NCBI RefSeq assembly: GCF_009758125.1
Contig: NZ_WRXO01000001.1
Location: 1-64,000, forward strand
DNA from: Chitinophaga oryziterrae
Lineage (GTDB): Bacteria > Bacteroidota > Bacteroidia > Chitinophagales > Chitinophagaceae
Direction of reading: 5' to 3'
Length of the DNA stretch: 64,000 nucleotides
This document shows, piece by piece, positions 51,340 to 59,590 of this stretch. The stretch's first letter is position 1; every line of letters begins with the position of its first letter. The notes below the pieces were generated by a model, which had not been told where the DNA came from, did no database searches, and saw nothing but the letters and a program-made list of their open reading frames with translations. The position numbers and the translations under genes were made by a program.

Positions 51340-54300
51340 ATGAAGAAAGCGAATTACATAATAGCAATTGGGGCTTCGGCCGGGGGATTGGAGGCAATTC
51401 ATGAATTTTTTGATAATATGCCGGAATATGGCAATCTCTCTTTCGTGATCATACAGCATCTATCCCCTGATTATAAAAGCCTGTTGGTGGAACTCGTCTC
51501 CAAGCATACGAACATGAAGGTAAGAGAAGTGGAGAAAGATATGCTGATAGAGAATGACTGTGTCTATGTAATTCCTAATAATAAAGAGATCATTATAGAT
51601 CATGGTCGCCTGCAGTTACAACAAAAGCCATTGGAAAAAGCGCCCAATACTGCGATAGATACCTTCTTATTTTCTCTGGCTAAAGATAAAGGCCGTTATG
51701 CCATCTGCATTATCCTGTCAGGGACAGGTACGGATGGTACCCGTGGCGCCGGCGCTATTAAGAAAGCCGGAGGTATGGTGATGGTACAGGACCCGGAGAC
51801 TGCCAAGTTCGATGGCATGCCCAGGAGTGCCATCAATTCAGAAAATGTCGATTATGTGCTGTCGCCGGAGTTCATGCCCGGAGAGATCTACAATTATATC
51901 CAGGATATGCCTGTACAGGTATTTGATGGAAAGATAGATGAAGCGCTGTTGCCTGAAATATTCCAGTTGGTAAAAGAAAATAGCGGTCAGGATTTCAATC
52001 ATTATAAATCTCCTACTATTACCAGGCGCATTGCAAAGCGCATGGCCCAGTCCAATATAAAAAGCGTGGATGATTACCTGCAGTTGCTGCGGGGAAATCC
52101 GGAAGAGAATAAATTGCTTGCACAGGATTTCCTGATCGGGGTGACCCGCTTTTTCAGGGACAAAGCGGCGTTTGAAGTATTGAAAGACCAGGTGCTTGGT
52201 AAATTGTTAGAGAGTAAGGAAGAAGGGGCTATCCTCAAAATATGGGTCACTGCCTGTAGTACCGGCGAAGAAGTATATTCTATTGCTATTATGCTGGACC
52301 AGGCGCTCCATAAAAGAAACAAATGGCTGGACATAAAGATCTTTGCTACGGATATTGATAGTAACGCGATCGAATTCGCTTCCAAAGGTTGTTATCCTGC
52401 CAGTATAGTGAAAGAGGTAGAACCGGAAATCCTTAAAAAATATTTCATTAAGGAGGGTAATAAATACCAGATCGTTCCGCGTTTACGCAAACAGATCGTA
52501 TTTGCGCGGCATAATATTCTTAAAGACCCTCCATTTATAAAAAATGATCTGGTTACCTGCCGTAACATGCTCATTTATTTTGATAATGTATTACAACGCC
52601 AGGTATTGGCCTCTCTTCATTTTGCCATGAATGGGGGAGGATACCTGTTCCTGGGACCCAGTGAATCTGCCGCTGTCATCCGGGGAGGGTTGGAAGAGAT
52701 CAGTCCTAAGTGGAAGATTTACAGAAAGAACAATACTTCGAGGGCTGCCATGCCGGAAAACCTGTCCAGTCCCCTGGAGTATATCCGGCAGGCGCGTGAA
52801 ATGAGGGCCAATGGCGTTCCTGAGAAACGGGTAGCAACAGAATTGCTGGAAGAATTCAGGGAAGTAATGGCGGATGATTATGGTTATGCAGCGGTATATA
52901 TCGATAAGAATTACGAGATCCGTGAAGCGATCGGTAACTATAAAAAATACCTCTCTCTTCCTGAAAAGAAATTAAACCTGAACCTGTTAAAAATGATCCC
53001 GCCGGACCTTTCCATGGTATTGAATATGGCATTACGCCAGGCCTGGAAAACAGAACAGAAAGTGCCGGTAAAAGGAGTGAAGCTGAATAACAAAGACGGA
53101 GTGCGGGTGGTGAATATGCTGGTGAAACCCGGAACTAACAGCGGGCATCAGTATACACTGATCGTATTTGGAGAGGAACCGGAAAGGATCAGTGTATCGG
53201 ATCATTATGTGGCCTCTTCTGATGCACATACTATTGGTGTGAATGATCATATTTTATCGCTGGAAGCCGAGCTGGGAGAAACCAGGACGAATCTGCAGAT
53301 GGCTATTGAAGGACTGGAAACTTCCAATGAAGAGATGCAGTCAAGCAATGAAGAATTATTATCTGCCAATGAAGAGTTACAGTCCAGCAATGAGGAACTG
53401 CAATCTCTCAATGAAGAGCTGCATACACTGAATACGGAACATCAGCTGAAAATAAAAGAGCTGGTAGAGCTGAATGATGATATGGACAACTATTTCCGGA
53501 GTACGGATATAGGACAGGTGTTTGTGGATGTAAGGTTGCGCATCCGGAAGTTCAATCCTGCAGCGGTGAAGATGATCAATCTTATTCCTACAGATATAGG
53601 TCGCCCTATTAATCATATTTCTACCAATATTCAACAGGACAATCTCGTTGATGATATCAATGCCGTAATCCATAACAAGCATACGGTAGAAAAGGAGCTG
53701 ATGCTGAGTAATGGTAATATGCATCTGATGAAGATCATGCCATATATCCGTCAGGATAAACAAACGGATGGCGCGGTGATCACCTTTGTGGACATTACGG
53801 CCATTAAGGAACTGGATATGCTGCTGAAGGGCGTGTTTAATGCCAGTACGAGTATGATCATGGCCTTTAAAGCGGTCCCCGGCGACTTCATGTTGCAGAC
53901 AGCTAATAAAGCGGCAGAGCGGTTGCTGGGCAGGGACGCGATGAGGAAGAAGCAGGTGTCTATGTTATCTTTTCCGCAATTAACACAGAACGGATTATTT
54001 GATAAATATAATCAGGTAGTAGCGAAAGGCCGCGTGCTGCATACGGAATTTAAAACGAAGCTGGATGGGATGGATACGTGGTTTGAACTGGCAGCCGTTA
54101 AAACACAGGATGGTATAGTGATCACCTGTAATGATCTTACAGAGAAGAAAGATACGGAAGACCGCCTGCGTAAGGCCAATCAGGAACTGGAATCCAGTAA
54201 TACAGAGCTGCAGCAATATGCATTTGTCGCTTCTCATGACCTGAAAGAGCCGCTGCGGAAGATCCATATGTTTGGTAATATGCTCAGGGAGCGGTATCAG

Positions 54301-54921
54301 GAAAATATGGAAGAGAAGGCGATAGATTACCTGAATCGCATTATCAGCTCCTCTTCACGTATGACCAATCTCATTAATGATTTGTTAAAATTCTCCCGCT
54401 TATCGCAGGTGAATTTCTTTGAGCAGGTGAACCTGGAAATAATTATTAAAGAGATCTTATCAGACCTTGAAGTCCTTATCCAGGAGAAAAATGCGATTGT
54501 GACCGTGAGCCCGTTACCTGTAATAGAAGCAGTACCAGGGCAGCTTAGACAGGTTTTTCAGAATCTTCTCAGTAATGCATTTAAATTCTCCCGTAAAGAT
54601 ATACAGCCGGTGATCAGCATCTCGGCTACCCGTCTTAAATACAAACGTTTTGATAGTCCGGCTGATTTAGACGGCCCTTACCTCTGTATTACGATCTCCG
54701 ATAACGGTATTGGCTTCGATGAGAAATATCTCGATAAAATATTTGTGTTGTTCCAACGTTTACATACGAAGGACAAATTTGAGGGCACCGGTATCGGGCT
54801 GGCAGTTACCCGCAAGATCGTAGATAAACACAACGGACTGATTACAGCACATAGCCGTGAAAAGGAAGGCGCTACATTTACGATTATACTACCTGTAAAA
54901 CAGGAACAGGTAGCAGGGTAA
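51340..54921 (+). CDS. CheB-CheR-PAS-histidine kinase hybrid
   Basis: 1193 residues. CheB-type methylesterase domain (1-190) has its catalytic triad: Ser13 (GASAGG), His40 (IIQHLSP), Asp132 (GTGTDGT). CheR-type methyltransferase (about 205-470) has TRFFRDKAAFEVL and ACSTGEEVYSIA. A coiled coil of repeated NEEL heptads follows (about 645-705), then PAS domains (about 710-940). The kinase has His966 in VASHDLKEPLRKI, an N-box in FQNLLSNAFKFSR and G-boxes in DNGIGF and GTGIGLA. No receiver domain, so the response regulator at 50212 is a plausible target. No membrane segment: soluble. Confidence 0.93.
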   Translation: MKKANYIIAIGASAGGLEAIHEFFDNMPEYGNLSFVIIQHLSPDYKSLLVELVSKHTNMKVREVEKDMLIENDCVYVIPNNKEIIIDHGRLQLQQKPLEKAPNTAIDTFLFSLAKDKGRYAICIILSGTGTDGTRGAGAIKKAGGMVMVQDPETAKFDGMPRSAINSENVDYVLSPEFMPGEIYNYIQDMPVQVFDGKIDEALLPEIFQLVKENSGQDFNHYKSPTITRRIAKRMAQSNIKSVDDYLQLLRGNPEENKLLAQDFLIGVTRFFRDKAAFEVLKDQVLGKLLESKEEGAILKIWVTACSTGEEVYSIAIMLDQALHKRNKWLDIKIFATDIDSNAIEFASKGCYPASIVKEVEPEILKKYFIKEGNKYQIVPRLRKQIVFARHNILKDPPFIKNDLVTCRNMLIYFDNVLQRQVLASLHFAMNGGGYLFLGPSESAAVIRGGLEEISPKWKIYRKNNTSRAAMPENLSSPLEYIRQAREMRANGVPEKRVATELLEEFREVMADDYGYAAVYIDKNYEIREAIGNYKKYLSLPEKKLNLNLLKMIPPDLSMVLNMALRQAWKTEQKVPVKGVKLNNKDGVRVVNMLVKPGTNSGHQYTLIVFGEEPERISVSDHYVASSDAHTIGVNDHILSLEAELGETRTNLQMAIEGLETSNEEMQSSNEELLSANEELQSSNEELQSLNEELHTLNTEHQLKIKELVELNDDMDNYFRSTDIGQVFVDVRLRIRKFNPAAVKMINLIPTDIGRPINHISTNIQQDNLVDDINAVIHNKHTVEKELMLSNGNMHLMKIMPYIRQDKQTDGAVITFVDITAIKELDMLLKGVFNASTSMIMAFKAVPGDFMLQTANKAAERLLGRDAMRKKQVSMLSFPQLTQNGLFDKYNQVVAKGRVLHTEFKTKLDGMDTWFELAAVKTQDGIVITCNDLTEKKDTEDRLRKANQELESSNTELQQYAFVASHDLKEPLRKIHMFGNMLRERYQENMEEKAIDYLNRIISSSSRMTNLINDLLKFSRLSQVNFFEQVNLEIIIKEILSDLEVLIQEKNAIVTVSPLPVIEAVPGQLRQVFQNLLSNAFKFSRKDIQPVISISATRLKYKRFDSPADLDGPYLCITISDNGIGFDEKYLDKIFVLFQRLHTKDKFEGTGIGLAVTRKIVDKHNGLITAHSREKEGATFTIILPVKQEQVAG

Positions 54922-54974
54922 TTTTCCTTAATTTTGCGCATTATTTTATATGCCACTTTAAACAATCCCTGATT

Positions 54975-55805
54975 ATGATAAGGAGAATGCTCTCAGTATT
55001 TATTAGCATTGCTGTTTCTACTGCTGCTTTCGGACAAAGCAAAACTGTAATAGGTATCGCCCCTTTTAAAAGCGGTGCTTCTCAAAATAGTAATAACGTA
55101 GTTTCCTTACAGGAAACGGTTTCAGATGTATTTTCCCGCAATAAGCGGCTTACCCTGGTAGAGAAGGATAAGATGACCCAGGTGAAGGGCGACTCTGTAC
55201 AAGCGGCAGATGCGGTGGACCCGCTGCTGCTGGAACAGGCAAAAGCTACAGGGGCTCAGTATGTTATCACCGGAAATGTTTCCAAAGCCGCTGTTGAGAT
55301 CAAACAGACGAATATTCCTGTTATCGGGGTTACTACGGCCAATGTGGCAGAAATATCCTTTACCATGAGCGTGATAGATGTGGCAAGGGCAGAAGTGGTT
55401 GCCACCAGTACTTTTAATGGTAATGGCAGAGGGAAGATCGCTTTTGAAGATGCCCTGAAAGACCTTAAACCCCAGATAGAGAAGTTTATTAAGGACAATT
55501 TTAAGGTGACCGTCTCTATTGCGGAAATAGAGGAAAAGAATAGTAACGGCGGAGCGGCCAAGGTGTTAATTGTAGCGGGCAGCCTGCTGGGCGTGAAGGA
55601 ACTGGATGAGTTCCGGGTATACGAATTGACGGAACTGACCGTTGACGGCAAGAAGATGACCCGTAAGAAGACGCTGGGTAAAATAGCCGTAGCTAAGGTA
55701 GAGGATGAGAATTTCTCTGTTTGCACAGTGCAGGAAGGCGGAATTGAGATTGCGAAGAAGGTGGAAGAAGGCGCAAAGATCAAGTGTGAGATGATCACCG
55801 AGTAA
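54975..55805 (+). CDS. CsgG/curli-type secreted protein
   Basis: 276 residues with a signal peptide (1-20, ending AFG). The fold reads TVIGIAPFKSGASQNSNNVV, LVEKDKMTQVKGD, LLEQAKATGAQYVITGNVSK and FTMSVIDVARAEVVATSTF, the pattern of CsgG and LpoB-type domains. No lipobox, so it may be periplasmic. The last third (DGKKMTRKKTLGKIAVAKVE) is a separate small domain seen in Bacteroidota versions. Role in secretion or cell envelope is inferred from fold only. It follows the hybrid kinase by 53 bp and is closed by a terminator. Confidence 0.75.
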   Translation: MIRRMLSVFISIAVSTAAFGQSKTVIGIAPFKSGASQNSNNVVSLQETVSDVFSRNKRLTLVEKDKMTQVKGDSVQAADAVDPLLLEQAKATGAQYVITGNVSKAAVEIKQTNIPVIGVTTANVAEISFTMSVIDVARAEVVATSTFNGNGRGKIAFEDALKDLKPQIEKFIKDNFKVTVSIAEIEEKNSNGGAAKVLIVAGSLLGVKELDEFRVYELTELTVDGKKMTRKKTLGKIAVAKVEDENFSVCTVQEGGIEIAKKVEEGAKIKCEMITE

Positions 55806-55825
55806 ATTAAAATGCTTATATATGG

Positions 55826-55855
55826 AAGGGCGGTATCAGACATGATACGGCCCTT
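55826..55855 (+). terminator. Intrinsic terminator
   Basis: AAGGGCGGTATCA pairs with TGATACGGCCCTT with one mismatched pair, then a T-run. A -7 box TACCTTTG (55916-55923) follows, 5 bp before the dehydrogenase start. Confidence 0.7.
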
Positions 55856-55928
55856 TTTGTTTGATTTTTATATTTATTTGTTTGATAAATATAGCCGGCA
55901 GTGTATCCGGACTATCTACCTTTGCTAT

Positions 55929-56765
55929 ATGAATAACAAACAAGTATGGTACGTTACCGGGGCCTCCAAAGGATTGGGGCTTGCCCTGGTTAAGAAACTG
56001 CTATCTGAGGGATACCGGGTAGCTGCTACTTCCAGGAATATTGCTTCTCTGACCCGGGCAGTGGGTACAGAAGAGAATTTCCTTCCCCTGGAAGTCGATC
56101 TTGGTAATGATGCATCTGTCGCCGCTTCCATGAAGGCAACGCATGAGAAATTTGGCAGTATCGATGTGGTCGTGAACAATGCCGGTTATGGTATTGGGGG
56201 CGCAGTGGAAGAATTAAGCCGCAAAGAGGTTGCAGACAGCTTTGATGTGAATGTATTTGCCACTATCACCGTTATGCAGAAGGCGATGCCTTACCTGCGT
56301 GCGCAGCGTTCCGGTCATATCATGAACATCGCTTCTATTGCAGGTATAGCCGGCGCTGTCGGATGGGCGGTATATGCTGCCGCGAAGAATGCGGTGATTG
56401 CCTTGTCGGATGTGATGGCACAGGATGTGAAGGCGTTAGGTATTAAAGTGACGGCTGTTGCCCCTGGTGCTTTCCGTACGCAATTCCTTTCCCAGGAGTC
56501 GCTGGCGCTTTCGGAGAACAAGATCGATGACTATCAGGATATCAGGGCTTCACATGCCAGGTACCTGGAGATGGATGGTAAGCAGATGGGTGACCCTGTA
56601 AAGGCTGCAGAAGCGCTTATTAAGGTCTCATTGATGCCTGAGCCGCCGGTATTGCTGTTTTTGGGCAGCGATGCTTATATGCGGGCTTCCGCTAAATTGA
56701 ATGCAATGGTTGGGCAACTGGAACAGTGGAAGGATATTTCAGATTCCACGCAGTTGCAGGAATAA
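55929..56765 (+). CDS. Short-chain dehydrogenase/reductase
   Basis: 278 residues from the ATG at 55929; the longer open frame upstream overlaps the promoter and is not part of the protein. Cofactor loop TGASKGLG (about 10-17), NNAG-type VVNNAGYG, catalytic Ser in IASIAGIAG and Tyr-x-x-x-Lys in YAAAKNA. The classical SDR layout is complete. The Arg after the first loop region (SRN at about 38) favours NADP. Substrate unknown. Confidence 0.9.
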   Translation: MNNKQVWYVTGASKGLGLALVKKLLSEGYRVAATSRNIASLTRAVGTEENFLPLEVDLGNDASVAASMKATHEKFGSIDVVVNNAGYGIGGAVEELSRKEVADSFDVNVFATITVMQKAMPYLRAQRSGHIMNIASIAGIAGAVGWAVYAAAKNAVIALSDVMAQDVKALGIKVTAVAPGAFRTQFLSQESLALSENKIDDYQDIRASHARYLEMDGKQMGDPVKAAEALIKVSLMPEPPVLLFLGSDAYMRASAKLNAMVGQLEQWKDISDSTQLQE

Positions 56766-56781
56766 GTAGAGATTCACAAAA

Positions 56782-56813
56782 AAGCCGCCCGGGAATGACT
56801 CCCGGGACGGCTT
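56782..56813 (+). terminator. Intrinsic terminator (convergent genes)
   Basis: A stem AAGCCG-CCCGGGA with TCCCGGG-ACGGCTT, one bulged base. A similar GCCGcc...acGGC terminator stands at 59541. Confidence 0.65.
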
Positions 56814-56836
56814 ACCTGGTTTTAAAATGAGCGCGC

Positions 56837-57580
56837 TTATATTTTATTCATTACAAATAACCCGTTCCTGAAAGGCATGATAAACCGGAGGAAGGTGCCG
56901 GTTAATGAATCATACCAGCTATACTCGGTGACTTTTTTATTATTGTCATTGCGGGTAACCTTTACGATATGAGAGAAGCTGGTGCTGCCAGGCAGGAAGT
57001 CTTCTCCCACGTATTCTATTTGGTGCGGATCTGCGCCATTCTTTTCAAAGGTGTAAAGGTTTATTGATGCCGCATACCCGTCTTTATACGGTAAAAATCC
57101 TATGAGATATTCAAAGAGGTTGGAATCAAAATAACCTGCATCTATCTTGTGGGTAGTATCTGTATAGGTATTATTCTTATGTACGACTGCATGCACAGCA
57201 ATGTTATTGAATGCAAGGTCCATTTGCATAACGGGAGGGTTAGTGACCATACGCATACGTATGGGAGACAATGTTTTCAGGTCGGCAACAGTAGAGTCAT
57301 ACCTTTCAAAACCACCCGGGAAGTATTGGTGTTGTGACCTGGTCAGCAAGCCTTTTACGGTGTCTATGGTAATCATGTCTATAACCATCATCTCCATGAT
57401 TTTTTTTCCAAGAGAATCATAAATCACGCCTTTATAAGTATTGGAGCATGATTTTAACAGGGCATAGTTAATTGTTTTGTCGCCGGGTCTGAGTATTGAT
57501 TGTGCATATAGCAATGGGTAGAATGAAAACCGGAGCATGAAGCAAAACAGGATCAGGATGCGGGCAATAGTTCTGTTCAT
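56837..57580 (-). CDS. Secreted protein, DUF3108-like
   Basis: 247 residues with a signal peptide (about 1-26, ending YAQ). The mature part begins ILRPGDKTINYALLKSCSNT and is beta-rich, with a repeated pattern of short strands (GGFERYDSTVADLKTLSPIR, YVGEDFLPGSTSFSHIVKV, YSWYDSLTGTFLRF). This resembles DUF3108-type lipid- or envelope-related proteins, a weak match. No catalytic motif. It is convergent with the dehydrogenase gene and divergent from the LytS gene. Confidence 0.55.
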   Translation of the reverse strand: MNRTIARILILFCFMLRFSFYPLLYAQSILRPGDKTINYALLKSCSNTYKGVIYDSLGKKIMEMMVIDMITIDTVKGLLTRSQHQYFPGGFERYDSTVADLKTLSPIRMRMVTNPPVMQMDLAFNNIAVHAVVHKNNTYTDTTHKIDAGYFDSNLFEYLIGFLPYKDGYAASINLYTFEKNGADPHQIEYVGEDFLPGSTSFSHIVKVTRNDNNKKVTEYSWYDSLTGTFLRFIMPFRNGLFVMNKI

Positions 57581-57760
57581 AAATATCTGTTTTATGAAAT
57601 GAAATTGCGATTGTTATCTCCTGTAAACAATTGATTTCTATGCATAGGGGTGAGTTTTAAATATTCAGGGGAGAATATTCAAGATCTCAACCGTTGAAAA
57701 AAAGAGGGGAAGTATTTAAAATGCTGTAACGAGGCGCTGATAACCAGTATATTTGAAGGT

Positions 57761-58789
57761 ATGATTTCCTTCAGCTCTCATATCTCTTTTCCCAAAGTAC
57801 AATGGATCGTATGGTCTTTTGTATTGCTGTTGTTGTTTGGGATATATTTACAGAATGATTCTTTTGCAGAAGCAGCTACTTATGCTATTACAACTACCCT
57901 GTTTTATGCCATCGTTATTTATGGGAATGCGATGTGGCTTATTCCCCGTTTGTATGAAAAGGAGAGAAGAACTGCTTATATCATATTGATCATACTTTTC
58001 CTGATAGTGGTGTCCATTTGCAGGCTGCAATTACAGAATGCCCTGTACCTTCAATTCTTTTCAAAGGGAAAGCCTATGCCTGATAAGAATTCCAGCTATT
58101 TTGTGATGTATTATCTGTCCTATTTTCTTTCCAGTATCCTGATCTTCATCTTCAGTATCGCATTTCATTTGTCCATTGAATATTTCCGTGTACGCGAGCA
58201 ACAACAGCTATTACAAAAAAGAACAGCAGAAGCAGAGTTGAAGCTGTTGAAGTCGCAGGTGCAACCCCACTTTTTATTTAATACGCTGAATAATATTTAT
58301 TTTGTTGCACAACGGGAATCCCCGGATACAGCGGTGTTGCTGGAGAGGTTGTCTAATATCATGCGGTACTTTGTAGATGAAGGAACAAAAGACCTGATAC
58401 CGTTAACGACAGAGATCAATTTTATCCACGATTATATTCATCTGGAGAAGTTACGGATGCGTCATCCGCTACAGGTGCAGTTTGATATTCATGGAGAGCC
58501 GGATAGTCTGCTGATACCTCCGATGTTGTTAATTCCCCTGATAGAGAATGTGTTTAAGCATGGTATTGATAAAAGATATGAGAACAATTTCCTGGTGGCG
58601 ACTATCACCATCAGGGAGGAATCGCTGGATGCCGTTATCTCTAACAGGATTTACAGATCGGAATTGAAAAGTGGTAGCGGGATAATGAACCTTACTTCAA
58701 GATTACAGTTGCTGTACGGGAATCGTTATATATTTGAAACAAGTGAGAAAGATGCTTTATTCTATGCCCATTTAAATATCCCATTGTGA
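57761..58789 (+). CDS. LytS-type sensor histidine kinase
   Basis: 342 residues. Four membrane helices in the first 140 residues (about 13-30, 40-60, 70-90, 115-140), then a coiled linker. The His_kinase domain reads LLKSQVQPHFLFNTLNNIYF with His170 as phospho-acceptor, followed by an HATPase domain with IPPMLLIPLIENVFKHGI. It has no large sensor domain, so it probably senses a membrane signal. It overlaps the LytTR regulator by GTGA. Confidence 0.9.
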   Translation: MISFSSHISFPKVQWIVWSFVLLLLFGIYLQNDSFAEAATYAITTTLFYAIVIYGNAMWLIPRLYEKERRTAYIILIILFLIVVSICRLQLQNALYLQFFSKGKPMPDKNSSYFVMYYLSYFLSSILIFIFSIAFHLSIEYFRVREQQQLLQKRTAEAELKLLKSQVQPHFLFNTLNNIYFVAQRESPDTAVLLERLSNIMRYFVDEGTKDLIPLTTEINFIHDYIHLEKLRMRHPLQVQFDIHGEPDSLLIPPMLLIPLIENVFKHGIDKRYENNFLVATITIREESLDAVISNRIYRSELKSGSGIMNLTSRLQLLYGNRYIFETSEKDALFYAHLNIPL

Positions 58790-59493
58790 ATACTATTACC
58801 TGTCTTATAGTGGATGATGAACCGAATGCGGTGCAATTGCTGGAAGATCATATCCGAAAAGTACCGCGACTGGTATTAAAGCAAAAGTGTTATGATGCTT
58901 TTGAAGCCCTGGCGTTTTTGCAATCGGACCAGGCTGATTTGCTGTTCCTGGATATACAGATGCCAGGGTTATCGGGTATGGAGATGGCTACTTTTTTAAA
59001 CAAGGAACAACGGATCATATTTACGACCGCTTTTGCTAATTATGCACTGGAAGGATATGAATATAATGCGATAGATTATCTCTTAAAGCCTGTTACGTTT
59101 AAACGTTTCGTACAGGCGATCAATAAAGCGGTGTTATCGTTTCCGGCTGTTATGCCGGTTGCGCCTGCTGAGAATTTACCTGATTACATTTTTATCAAGT
59201 CGGGGAAGCAGATTATTAAAATAGCCTACATCGATATTTTATTTATTGAGGCACTGAAGGAATATGTGAACATTGTTTTGCCTGATGGGAAAGTACTGGC
59301 GTATAAAAGGATGAAGGATCTTGAAGAACAGTTACCGGAGAATTTTATCCGGATACATAATTCCTATATTATCAATATCCGGCATTTAGAGAAGATCGTA
59401 GATAATCATGTGATGATCGGTAATATGAAATTACCGGTGAGTAGTTCCTGCCGTCCGCAGTTGCTGGCGATGATTAACAGGAGACTACTGTAG
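58786..59493 (+). CDS. LytTR response regulator
   Basis: 235 residues from a GTG that overlaps the kinase stop (GTGA). Receiver domain (1-120) with Asp56 in LLFLDIQMPGLSGM and Lys in YLLKPVTFKRF. LytTR DNA-binding domain (about 140-235) with FIKSGKQIIKIAYIDILFIEALKEY, FIRIHNSYIINIRHLEKI. It binds direct repeats in promoters. Target genes are unknown. It is the only complete DNA-binding response regulator in the window. Confidence 0.92.
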   Translation: MNTITCLIVDDEPNAVQLLEDHIRKVPRLVLKQKCYDAFEALAFLQSDQADLLFLDIQMPGLSGMEMATFLNKEQRIIFTTAFANYALEGYEYNAIDYLLKPVTFKRFVQAINKAVLSFPAVMPVAPAENLPDYIFIKSGKQIIKIAYIDILFIEALKEYVNIVLPDGKVLAYKRMKDLEEQLPENFIRIHNSYIINIRHLEKIVDNHVMIGNMKLPVSSSCRPQLLAMINRRLL

Positions 59494-59540
59494 ATGGAGC
59501 AGCGAATCCGGCTGTATATCAATTGTATAAGCATATAAAA

Positions 59541-59572
59541 AAGCCGCCTCAAAATTGCTTCTGAGACGGCTT
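59541..59572 (+). terminator. Intrinsic terminator between LytTR and the RND genes
   Basis: AAGCCGCCTCA pairs with TGAGACGGCTT, one mismatched pair. It serves convergent genes. Confidence 0.65.
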
Positions 59573-59590
59573 ACCTTGTTGTATTGTTCC

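Noticed and set aside
53300..53420. Tandem repeat in the hybrid kinase gene
   Set aside because: The repeated GAAGAG-like units encode NEEL heptads of a coiled coil that is standard between CheR and PAS in this protein type.
55256..55843. 195-codon minus-strand frame opposite the CsgG-like gene
   Set aside because: Antisense to a gene with a signal peptide and family motifs; Ser/Thr/Leu-rich without features.
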